A stretch of 20,335 nt of DNA from Deinococcus sp. (GTDB lineage Bacteria; Deinococcota; Deinococci; Deinococcales; Deinococcaceae): NCBI RefSeq assembly GCF_025362455.1, contig NZ_JANYGJ010000080.1, positions 1 to 20,335 on the forward strand, in the 5' to 3' direction. Below the pieces are notes generated by a model. That model did no database searches, was not told where the DNA came from, and saw only the letters and a program-made list of their open reading frames with translations. The position numbers and the translations under genes are program-made. Below, piece after piece: positions 8,212 to 16,313 of this stretch; the first letter of the stretch is position 1; every line of letters begins with the position of its first letter.

Positions 8212-8219
8212 ATGCAGAA

Positions 8220-8251
8220 GATGAGCGTGGCCGGTCATGCCCACGCTCATC
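8220..8251 (-). terminator. Intercistronic hairpin, attenuator or mRNA stabiliser
   Basis: A perfect 11-bp stem (GATGAGCGTGG with CCACGCTCATC) closes a 10-nt loop in the transcript, just after the solute-binding-protein gene. No run of U follows on the minus strand, so partial termination or protection of the upstream message from 3' decay is likelier than full termination. Such hairpins commonly raise binding-protein output relative to permeases. Confidence 0.6.
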
Positions 8252-8304
8252 TCAGTCAGATCAAGGTCTATTCAGGTGCTGGGCGTCGGTAGCCAGTCGC
8301 GGCC

Positions 8305-9558
<1,254 letters not shown>

Positions 9559-9614
9559 GGTAAAACCTCCGTGGAACAAACAGAAGCAAGCAGGTAGAAA
9601 GGCGAGAAGCAGGC

Positions 9615-9629
9615 GCAAAAAACGTTATC
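9615..9629 (-). promoter_or_regulatory. LacI-type operator O1
   Basis: On the minus strand GATAACGTTTTTTGC, one of three near-identical 15-mers in this divergent region. It lies in the untranslated leader of the transport operon, about 57 bp before the binding-protein ATG. Its AACGTT core has the central CpG usual for LacI-family sites. Its centre is exactly 100 bp from that of O2. Confidence 0.7.
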
Positions 9630-9705
9630 TGAAAGGCAGGCCAGCAGACCTGAACAGAAATGCACGGTAATCGCATCCCGAACAGGCGCTATTTGTGGTG
9701 AGAAA

Positions 9706-9734
9706 AGCATAGGACTGGAAAACGTTTTTTGCAA
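9706..9734 (-). promoter_or_regulatory. Promoter of the sugar transport operon
   Basis: On the minus strand TTGCAA (9734-9729) and TATGCT (9711-9706) are separated by exactly 17 bp, a good sigma70-type promoter. Transcription would begin near 9699 and give a leader of about 140 nt. Operator O2 occupies nearly the whole spacer, so a bound repressor would block polymerase directly. Confidence 0.7.
9718..9732 (+). promoter_or_regulatory. LacI-type operator O2
   Basis: GAAAACGTTTTTTGC matches O1 in 14 of 15 positions, in the opposite orientation. It lies inside the 17-bp spacer of the transport-operon promoter and touches its -35 box. Confidence 0.75.
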
Positions 9735-9954
9735 GTATCCGCCGTTTATGTACTGGGGGTGTCGGCCCGTGAAGTCGAATTGTTGCCGACTCAGACGGGC
9801 TTCCGGGCTGCTGGGGCAAATTGTGGCCGGGAACGGTGTTGAGCGGTGCGGCCTTCATCTGGCGCTGTCGATGCCCCGATCTGGCGTGAGCGGGTTCCGG
9901 CTTGACGCAGCCGAGTCAGCCTTGCCGCACCCCGGTTCGGCGCGGCGCGGGCGT
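9735..9954. other. Divergent intergenic region, no convincing gene
   Basis: This part of the roughly 530-bp gap between the binding-protein and regulator genes contains short frames on both strands (up to 115 codons), but none has a ribosome binding site, family motifs or the codon bias of its neighbours. The gap as a whole is unusually long for simple divergent promoters and may hold a small RNA or a gene remnant; I see no direct sign of either. Confidence 0.4.
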
Positions 9955-9969
9955 GATAACGTTTTCTGC
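9955..9969 (+). promoter_or_regulatory. LacI-type operator O3
   Basis: GATAACGTTTTCTGC matches O1 in 14 of 15 positions. It lies 122 bp before the lacI-type ATG and 237 bp (centre to centre) from O2, so it could serve autoregulation or repression by looping. Confidence 0.65.
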
Positions 9970-10071
9970 ATGACCCGTCCAGAGCAGTACTCCGAATTAC
10001 GCCACGGGGAAAACAGCCTCCCCGCGCCTCCATTCTGCGTCCTGCTCAGTCAAAACTACTCGCTCCGCTCG

Positions 10072-10096
10072 GTCATAAAAAGACCCTTTTTATGAC
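10072..10096. promoter_or_regulatory. 25-bp palindrome overlapping the regulator start codon
   Basis: GTCATAAAAAG (10072-10082) and CTTTTTATGAC (10086-10096) are perfect inverted copies around ACC. The ATG of the LacI-type gene (10092-10094) lies in the right arm. As RNA it would hide the start codon in an 11-bp stem with a tight 3-nt loop; as DNA it would be a symmetric protein site. Which one applies depends on the transcription start. Confidence 0.6.
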
Positions 10097-11138
10097 ATCT
10101 GCTCTAGGTTCACCGGGTGAGGCTGCCAGGGCGCTGACCATCCGTGATGTGGCCCGCCACGCCGGGGTGTCGATCAGCACGGTGTCGCGGGTCATGAACG
10201 GCAAGCGGGTGCGCCCCGAACTGGAGCAGGCGGTGCAGCAGGTGCTGAGCGACCTGAATTTCCGGCCCAGCGCGGTGGCCCGCAGCATGGTCAACGGCAC
10301 CACCCAGACGGTGGGCGTGCTGGTCGAGGACATCTCCAGCGCCTACTACGCCGAGCTGATTAAAGGCATCGAGGGCGTGCTGGAGAAAACCGGACACCAT
10401 CCACTGTTTAAAAGCAGCCACTGGAACGTCGAATTTGAGGAAGAAGCCCTGCGCGTCTTTCTGGACCACAACGTCGACGCCATCATCGTGGTGGGCGGTC
10501 TGCTGCCCGAAGCCCGGCTGGCCGCGCTGGTCGGGCGATTGCCGCTGGTGATCGTGGGCCGGAGCGGCCTGAGCCGGGTTAGCCTGAGCCTGGGCGCGGC
10601 GCTGCTGACCCTCGATCAGCGCGGCGGCGCGGCGCTGGCGACCCGTCACCTGATCGAGCTGGGCCACCGCCAGATCGTGCATCTGTGTGGCCGCCCGACG
10701 CAGGAAGACGCTCTGGCCCGGTTGCAGGGCTACCGCGACGCCATGGCCGCTCACGGTCTGGAGGTGCGCCCCGAATGGGTGCTGGAGGGCGACTTTCTGG
10801 AGGTGGTGGCGTACCGCGCCATGCTGGGGCTGGTCGAGCGCAAGTTGCCGTTCACCGCCGTGTTCGCCGCCAACGACCAGATGGCCTTCGGTGCCAACCT
10901 GGCGCTGCACCGCAAGGGCCTGCGCGTGCCGGACGACGTATCGCTGATCGGCTTTGACGACCTGCCGGTGTCGGCCTACATGGTGCCGCCGCTGACCACC
11001 GTGCGCCAGCCCGCCCAGCAGCTCGGCGAGGCCGCCGCCCGCGCCGCCCACGACCTGATGAATCACACGTCACCGGTTCTGGCGCAACTGCAACTCAACC
11101 TGGTGCTGCGCGAATCGACGCGGGCGCTGCGGCGGTAG
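10092..11138 (+). CDS. LacI-family transcriptional regulator
   Basis: A 348-residue LacI/GalR-type repressor. The DNA-binding helix-turn-helix and hinge are at residues about 15-65 (LTIRDVARHAGVSISTVSRVMNG, then FRPSAVARSM). A periplasmic-binding-protein-like effector domain follows (TQTVGVLVEDISSAYYAELIKG; later VFAANDQMAFGAN and VSLIGFDDLPVSAYMVPPLTTVRQP). No downstream start keeps the complete HTH, so ATG 10092 is used, though no Shine-Dalgarno is visible and the codon sits in a palindrome. The gene is divergent from the sugar cluster and three operators lie between them, so it almost certainly controls that cluster. The inducer is probably a sugar imported by it, as for CebR of Streptomyces. 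Confidence 0.94.
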   Translation: MTSALGSPGEAARALTIRDVARHAGVSISTVSRVMNGKRVRPELEQAVQQVLSDLNFRPSAVARSMVNGTTQTVGVLVEDISSAYYAELIKGIEGVLEKTGHHPLFKSSHWNVEFEEEALRVFLDHNVDAIIVVGGLLPEARLAALVGRLPLVIVGRSGLSRVSLSLGAALLTLDQRGGAALATRHLIELGHRQIVHLCGRPTQEDALARLQGYRDAMAAHGLEVRPEWVLEGDFLEVVAYRAMLGLVERKLPFTAVFAANDQMAFGANLALHRKGLRVPDDVSLIGFDDLPVSAYMVPPLTTVRQPAQQLGEAAARAAHDLMNHTSPVLAQLQLNLVLRESTRALRR

Positions 11139-11350
11139 GGAGAGGCGTGTGGCTTGTGGCGTGTGGCTCGTGGCTCGTGGGAACGGCGTGGGACTCGGAG
11201 TTGAGGGAACGCTGCCCTGGAGCGCTCTGGCGTGGGTGAGAGGCGTAGGTGGGACGGTCTCATCTGGTCTCATCTGGTCTCATCTGGTGTAGTGGACCCG
11301 CACCGCATCCCAAATCTTTTCCCACACGCCACACGCCTCCCCCACCTTGA
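11139..11350. repeat. Low-complexity spacer with inverted tracts and a 10-bp triplicate
   Basis: After the regulator stop a GTGTGGC-rich tract (about 11140-11180) is mirrored by CCACACGCC-type sequence at about 11321-11340. Between them GGTCTCATCT is repeated three times without change (11256-11285). No gene is visible. The pattern of a G/T-rich tract facing an A/C-rich one recurs at 1400-1510 and 6088-6246. Confidence 0.5.
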
Positions 11351-11356
11351 TACCCT
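11351..11356 (+). promoter_or_regulatory. Probable leaderless -10 box of proA
   Basis: TACCCT is followed by 6 nt and then the proA ATG, with no Shine-Dalgarno. Hexamer and spacing are identical to those before nspC. Confidence 0.55.
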
Positions 11357-11362
11357 ACCGCT

Positions 11363-12670
11363 ATGACTTCCACGCCTGCCCCGACGACTGAATCCTCCTC
11401 CCTGAGCGTGCGCGAGATGGCGCTCCTCGCTCGCCGGGCCGGGCGGGTGCTGGGGGCGCTGCCCACCGAGCAGAAAAACGCGGCGCTGCGGGCGGTGGCG
11501 GCGGCGCTACGGACCGGCGCGGCTGAGATTCTGGCGGCCAATCTCGGCGACGTGGAGGCCGCCCGCGCTGCCGGAATCGGCGAGGCCATCATCGACCGAC
11601 TGATGCTGACCCCGGCCCGCCTGGACGCTATTGCCGCCGACGTGGAGAACGTGACCCAGTTGCCCGACCCGGTGGGCGAAATTCTGGATGAGGCCACGCG
11701 GCCCAACGGCCTGCGCGTCTCGCGTCGCCGGGTGCCGCTGGGCGTGCTGGGCGTCATCTACGAGGCGCGGCCCAACGTGACGGTGGACGTGGCGACGCTG
11801 GCGATCAAGAGCGGCAACGCCGTGATCCTGCGCGGCGGCAAGGAGACGGCCCGCAGCAACGCCGTGCTGGGCCGGGTCATCGCGGCGGCGCTGAGCGAGC
11901 ACCACATCCCCGAAGGCGCCGTGCAGGTCATCAGCGATCCGGACCGCGCCCGGATGCTCGAACTGCTGAAACTCGACGACCTCATCGACGCCATCATCCC
12001 GCGCGGCGGCGCCGGGCTGCACCGCTTCTGCGTGGAAAACGCCACCGTGCCGGTGATCGTCGGCGGCGTGGGCGTGGTGCATCTGTTCATCGACGAGAGC
12101 TACGTCGCGGATGCGGCGGGCGTGCAGAGCGCCACCGAGATCGTGCTGAACTCCAAAGTCCAGCGGCCCAGCGTCTGCAACGCGCTCGACACGCTGCTGC
12201 TGACCCCGGCCTCGGCGGCGCTGGCCTTGCCCGCCCTGGGCCGGGCGCTGGTCCAGCAAGGTGTGGAACTCCGCGCCGATTCACAGGTGCTGGAGTTGTT
12301 GTGCGCTGCTGGTATTCCCGCCGTGCCCGCCGTGCCCGCCGATTTCGGCCAGGAATTCCTGTCGCTGACATTGAGTATCCAGACGGTGCCCGATCTGGAC
12401 GCCGCCCTGGACTTCATCGCCGAGTACGGTAACCACACCGACGCGATTTTGACCCGCAGTGAAACGCAGGCCGAGATCTTCGTGCAACAAGTGGACTCCG
12501 CCGCCGTGATCGTCAACGCCTCGACCCGCTTCAACGACGGCGGGGAGCTGGGCCTGGGCGCCGAGGTGGCCGTGTCCACCCAGAAGCTGCACGCACGCGG
12601 TCCGATGGCCCTGCGCGAACTGACCACCACCAAATGGGTCGTGCGCGGCGACGGTCAGGTGCGGGGTTGA
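11363..12670 (+). CDS. proA: Gamma-glutamyl phosphate reductase
   Basis: A 435-residue NADPH-dependent reductase of the aldehyde dehydrogenase superfamily that converts gamma-glutamyl phosphate to glutamate-5-semialdehyde, the second step of proline synthesis, in the cytoplasm. The catalytic cysteine is C272 in QRPSVCNALDTLL. Other family blocks are PLGVLGVIYEARPNVTVD (125-142), SGNAVILRGGKE (150-161), IIPRGGAGL (211-219) and the C-terminal NASTRFNDGGELGLGAEVAVSTQKLHARGPM. Length is normal. The usual ETGVGNCH block reads VGGVGVVH here, a local departure that does not touch the catalytic cysteine. Its usual partner proB is not adjacent. Three plus-strand genes follow closely and may be co-transcribed. 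Confidence 0.97.
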   Translation: MTSTPAPTTESSSLSVREMALLARRAGRVLGALPTEQKNAALRAVAAALRTGAAEILAANLGDVEAARAAGIGEAIIDRLMLTPARLDAIAADVENVTQLPDPVGEILDEATRPNGLRVSRRRVPLGVLGVIYEARPNVTVDVATLAIKSGNAVILRGGKETARSNAVLGRVIAAALSEHHIPEGAVQVISDPDRARMLELLKLDDLIDAIIPRGGAGLHRFCVENATVPVIVGGVGVVHLFIDESYVADAAGVQSATEIVLNSKVQRPSVCNALDTLLLTPASAALALPALGRALVQQGVELRADSQVLELLCAAGIPAVPAVPADFGQEFLSLTLSIQTVPDLDAALDFIAEYGNHTDAILTRSETQAEIFVQQVDSAAVIVNASTRFNDGGELGLGAEVAVSTQKLHARGPMALRELTTTKWVVRGDGQVRG

Positions 12671-12687
12671 GGGGTCCGACGTCGAAG

Positions 12688-13098
12688 ATGCTCCGGCTGC
12701 TGCTGGCGCTGGGCGTCACTGCCTTCGCTGCGCCAATCACCGCTGCTCCAATTACCGCTGCGCCCACCGATCCCTGGCCGGGCAGTCCGGTGCTGACCCG
12801 GTTGTTCGGGCTGCCCTCCTCGCGTGCCGAGGTGCTCAGGCTGAGTACGGAGCTGCACCTGAGCGCCTTTCAGATGCAGTCGCTGCGCCGCCTGCGGGCC
12901 GGTGAGGCCCAGGTCGCCCGGCTGGGTGAGGCCGCTCAGAGTCGTGCCCAGGCCCAGGCCGTCAACGTGCAGGTCGCTGCCCTGCGAGGCGAGAAGGACC
13001 GCAAGGCGCGGGTCATCTTAGGGCGCAAGTATCCGGCCTTTCGCCAGTGGCTGCGCGGCTGGTGGGCGGCTCAGGTGGCGAAGAGTCGCCAGCCGTGA
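12688..13098 (+). CDS. Small secreted protein, possibly Spy/CpxP-like
   Basis: A 136-residue protein starting 17 bp after proA. The start at ATG 12688 gives a clear signal peptide (MLRLLLALGVTAFAAP), followed by a duplicated PITAA motif encoded by a near-perfect short DNA repeat. The mature part is mainly helical and rich in Arg, Ala and Gln, with LSTELHLSAFQMQSLRRLRAGEAQ, then a long amphipathic helix and RKYPAFRQWLRGWWAAQ. The spacing LxLSxxQxxxL recalls LTxxQ-type periplasmic proteins such as Spy and CpxP, but I could not confirm this and the match is weak. The ribosome binding site is poor, so coupling to proA is likely. Its TGA overlaps the next ATG by one base. Confidence 0.7.
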   Translation: MLRLLLALGVTAFAAPITAAPITAAPTDPWPGSPVLTRLFGLPSSRAEVLRLSTELHLSAFQMQSLRRLRAGEAQVARLGEAAQSRAQAQAVNVQVAALRGEKDRKARVILGRKYPAFRQWLRGWWAAQVAKSRQP

Positions 13099-13922
13099 TG
13101 CGGACTCGTCCGGTTTCGCCCCTGGCGGCCCTGCCGACCTTTGCCCAGTTGTACAGTTCCACCGAGCTGGAAATGCTGCCCACCACCGAGCAGATGACAT
13201 CGGCCTGGCTGGTCGGCATTGATGATGAGGCTCCGCTGGGCGCCCTGGGCCTGCGCTCCACGCCCGCACACGGCTTAGAAGTCATGGGCGGCGCCCTGCC
13301 CGGCCCGGACCAGACTCAGGCCGCGCTGGCGCTCCTGCAAGCCGCGCTGGGCACCGAGCCCCGGCTCTACGCCTACGCCGAGGAGCATCTGTGGCCGATA
13401 TCGGCGCTGGAGGCTGCCGGACTGCGCCCCGTCGGGGCTTACTCTCGCCTGAGCGGGCCGGTGCCGGGTGGCGAAGTGATGGTGCCAGATGGCTTCCAGT
13501 TGGTGCCGATGTCGGAAGCTTCAGCGGAAGATATTCTGGCCGCCCAGCACGCCTACGAGCACCGCATCGGCCATACGCATGTCACCCCGGAAGCAGTGCA
13601 GCTCATCACCGAGCGCAACGATCTGGCGCTCAGTCGCCTGGCTTATGATGCCAGCGGCGAGGCAGTGGGCCTGTGTTGGGCGCAGCTCTACGGTGGGCTG
13701 GCCGCGATTGACTCGCCCGCCGTGCGCCCGGACCTGGCGGGCAGCGGGCTACGGGAAGCCCTGCTGCTGTCGGTCTGCGCGGCGGTGGCTCAGGCGGGCG
13801 CCGTTCACATGACCTTAGAGAGCTGGGGCGACACTGAGCCGGAGCGGGCGCACGATCTGGCGCTGGGGCTGGGGATAGAGGAGCTGAACGTGATGTATGG
13901 GACTGAGGCCACTACAATATGA
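13098..13922 (+). CDS. GNAT-family acetyltransferase-like protein
   Basis: A 274-residue protein starting at ATG 13098, which shares one base with the upstream TGA (TGATG), so it is coupled to the secreted protein gene. The C-terminal half (about 145-274) looks like a GNAT domain: FQLVPMSEASAEDILAAQHA at its start, a central sheet GEAVGLCWAQLYGGLAAIDSPAV, then the acetyl-CoA loop in degraded form, RPDLAGSGLREALL. The N-terminal half (about 20-135) could be a second, diverged GNAT domain (AWLVGIDDEAPLGALGLRS), which gives the tandem layout common in Deinococcus. The substrate is unknown. The last four bases overlap the start of the AT-rich metalloprotease-like gene. Confidence 0.72.
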   Translation: MRTRPVSPLAALPTFAQLYSSTELEMLPTTEQMTSAWLVGIDDEAPLGALGLRSTPAHGLEVMGGALPGPDQTQAALALLQAALGTEPRLYAYAEEHLWPISALEAAGLRPVGAYSRLSGPVPGGEVMVPDGFQLVPMSEASAEDILAAQHAYEHRIGHTHVTPEAVQLITERNDLALSRLAYDASGEAVGLCWAQLYGGLAAIDSPAVRPDLAGSGLREALLLSVCAAVAQAGAVHMTLESWGDTEPERAHDLALGLGIEELNVMYGTEATTI

Positions 13923-14725
13923 CTGAACCTATTATAAATATCCACGTCGTCGTCGATCCGGCTTTGCCTCAGACCTGGACTCGTCTAAACAGCGGGTCCG
14001 AAGACCGTATTAGAGTTCTTGACTCGATTCACTCTAAAGTTAGAGATGTTGTTCCTCTGATTGAAGTATATAAACAACAGCTTGAAGACAAAGCAAAACA
14101 TCTAAAAGATATTCTTGAAGAAACATATAAAACATATTTAATTGAGTCATTTTACTCTCAATGGGATACGCTGGATGTTGTAGTTTATCAAGCGGCCTCA
14201 AACAACGTAAGTGCAATCGAGGTCGGCGGGGTGGGCGGCGATTATGGTAACGGGGATGATATCAGTAGTAGGCAAGTTTTCGGTCCCTATGCACGTCTCT
14301 ACATACTACCTGGATTTGAAGACAGAATGGAGGCAACTGTACTTCATGAGTTTGGGCATTTTCTGAGATATCGTGCCACTTCAGACACTTCATTTCCGTA
14401 TTTCAACCATGCCATATTTGAGGAGGGCCTGAGCGAAAGCTTGGTCAAGGCAATTCTAGGCGAGGAGCATGTGTATCACAAACAGCAAATAACCTACGTA
14501 GAATTACTGAAATTAAAAAGCTTTATTGAGGAATCTTTATCTGATGAGACGTCTGGGGAAGCGCAACGGACCATCACGAAATTTGGTTATCGTTTAGGCT
14601 ATAGGTTAGTTCAACATCTAATTTCGAATGGGCAAGACTTGAAAGATCTTTTCAAGCTGTCGCGCCGCGAATCGTCTCAGGAAGTCTTCAAATATTGCCA
14701 ACAACTACTGATCGAGGTAAATTAG
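13919..14725 (+). CDS. AT-rich HExxH metalloprotease-like protein
   Basis: A 268-residue protein with a zinc-protease signature: HEFGH at 143-147 (H143 and H147 ligands, E144 catalytic) and, 20 residues on, EEGLSESL with E168 or E169 as likely third ligand, a gluzincin layout. The segment from about 125 to 175 (ARLYILPGF, MEATVLHEFGHFLRY, FNHAIFEEGLSESLV) resembles predicted proteases of the DUF2268 kind, with low certainty. No signal peptide or membrane segment, so it is cytoplasmic. The N-terminal third is helical and Lys/Glu-rich. Base composition is unlike the rest of the window: 14041-14100 has only 20 G/C in 60, with many A/T third positions. Start and upstream stop overlap as ATGA. It was probably acquired recently; its target is unknown. 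Confidence 0.8.
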   Translation: MTEPIINIHVVVDPALPQTWTRLNSGSEDRIRVLDSIHSKVRDVVPLIEVYKQQLEDKAKHLKDILEETYKTYLIESFYSQWDTLDVVVYQAASNNVSAIEVGGVGGDYGNGDDISSRQVFGPYARLYILPGFEDRMEATVLHEFGHFLRYRATSDTSFPYFNHAIFEEGLSESLVKAILGEEHVYHKQQITYVELLKLKSFIEESLSDETSGEAQRTITKFGYRLGYRLVQHLISNGQDLKDLFKLSRRESSQEVFKYCQQLLIEVN

Positions 14726-14750
14726 ACGGACGGTTTGCCCCTATATTTAC

Positions 14751-15502
<752 letters not shown>

Positions 15503-15506
<4 letters not shown>

Positions 15507-16165
15507 GCTTCGCCCAGCGAGGCCCGCAGCCGGGTCAGCCCCGCTGCGCCGCCGTCCGCGCCGTAGACGCTCGACCCGGCGACGAGCACGCTGGCGCCCG
15601 CATCGACCAGCGACTGGGCGTTGCCCGGCCCCACCCCGCCGTCCACCTGCAATTCCGCCGCGCTGCCGAGTTCATCCAGCCAGCCGCGCACGGTGCGGAC
15701 GCGCTCCAGCGCCGAGGGAATGAACTGCTGAGCGCCGAAACCGGGATTGACGCTCATGACGAGCACCAGGTCCACGCCTTGCAGCACGGGGCGCAGGGTT
15801 TCCAGGGCCGTGCCGGGATTGAGGACCACGCCCGCCCGGCAGCCCAGGCCGTGAATCATCTGAATGGCCCGGTGCAGGTGCGCCGTCGCCTCGACATGCA
15901 CCGTAATGGAGTCCGCGCCCGCCGCCGCGAAGTCGGCCAGGTAGCGCTCCGGTTGCTGAATCATCAGGTGGACGTCGATGATCTGGCCGGGCGCGGCGGC
16001 GCGTCTGGTGGCCGCGAGAATCGGTAGCCCGAAGCTGATATTGGGGACGAACATTCCGTCCATAACGTCCACATGCAGGTATTCGGCTTCGTGTACGGCG
16101 GACACTTCATCACCGAGGCGGGTGAAATCACAGGCGAGGATGCTCGGAGCGAGTTTGACAGGCAC
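15503..16165 (-). CDS. rpe: Ribulose-phosphate 3-epimerase
   Basis: A 220-residue TIM-barrel enzyme that interconverts ribulose-5-phosphate and xylulose-5-phosphate. Motifs: LAPSILACDF (5-14), YLHVDVMDGMFVPN (29-42) with metal ligand H31 and catalytic D33, DVHLMI with H66, VNPGFGAQQF (139-148), and VDGGV with D175 as second catalytic Asp. I chose GTG 16165: the conserved protein starts there, the length is then standard, and a TACACT box lies 7 nt upstream; the open frame further upstream has no family similarity and crosses the divergent promoter region. It heads a two-gene unit with comB. Confidence 0.94.
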
Positions 16166-16172
16166 GTAGAGG

Positions 16173-16178
16173 AGTGTA
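16173..16178 (-). promoter_or_regulatory. Probable leaderless -10 box of rpe
   Basis: On the minus strand TACACT ends 7 nt before the GTG start of rpe, with no Shine-Dalgarno between. This fits the TANNNT pattern seen before trpS, nspC, proA and mfd and supports the GTG start. Confidence 0.5.
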
Positions 16179-16260
16179 GCAAAGAGGGGGTCAGGCTTTG
16201 CCGAAGAAAGCTGGGAACGGCCATGTTCCAGGACGAGCATCGGTGCGAGCTGAGCAGGTC

Positions 16261-16291
16261 TTGACCCTCTCGCTACGGGAGGGTCTAGCCT
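16261..16291 (+). promoter_or_regulatory. MerR-type promoter and operator
   Basis: TTGACC (16261-16266) and TAGCCT (16286-16291) are 19 bp apart, the overlong spacer that MerR-family activators correct by twisting DNA. A dyad fills the spacer: GACCCTC (16263-16269) and GAGGGTC (16279-16285) with an inner CG/CG pair, centred at 16274. The MerR-like gene starts 23 bp further on, so the site is probably autoregulatory. Confidence 0.8.
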
Positions 16292-16313
16292 GTCGTCGAG
16301 GAGGACCAACCCA

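Noticed and set aside
8119..8250. Longer start for the MalF-type permease
   Set aside because: The extension has no ribosome binding site, an atypical Cys/His-rich sequence and a strong hairpin, while GTG 8118 has AAGGAGG at ideal spacing.
9748..10095. 115-codon frame in the divergent region before the LacI-type gene
   Set aside because: No ribosome binding site, atypical composition and it covers operator O3 and the palindrome; more likely noncoding.
16073..16264. 63-codon plus-strand frame antisense to the start of rpe
   Set aside because: It overlaps conserved rpe codons and the rpe promoter, and its end runs into the MerR promoter; no start signal.
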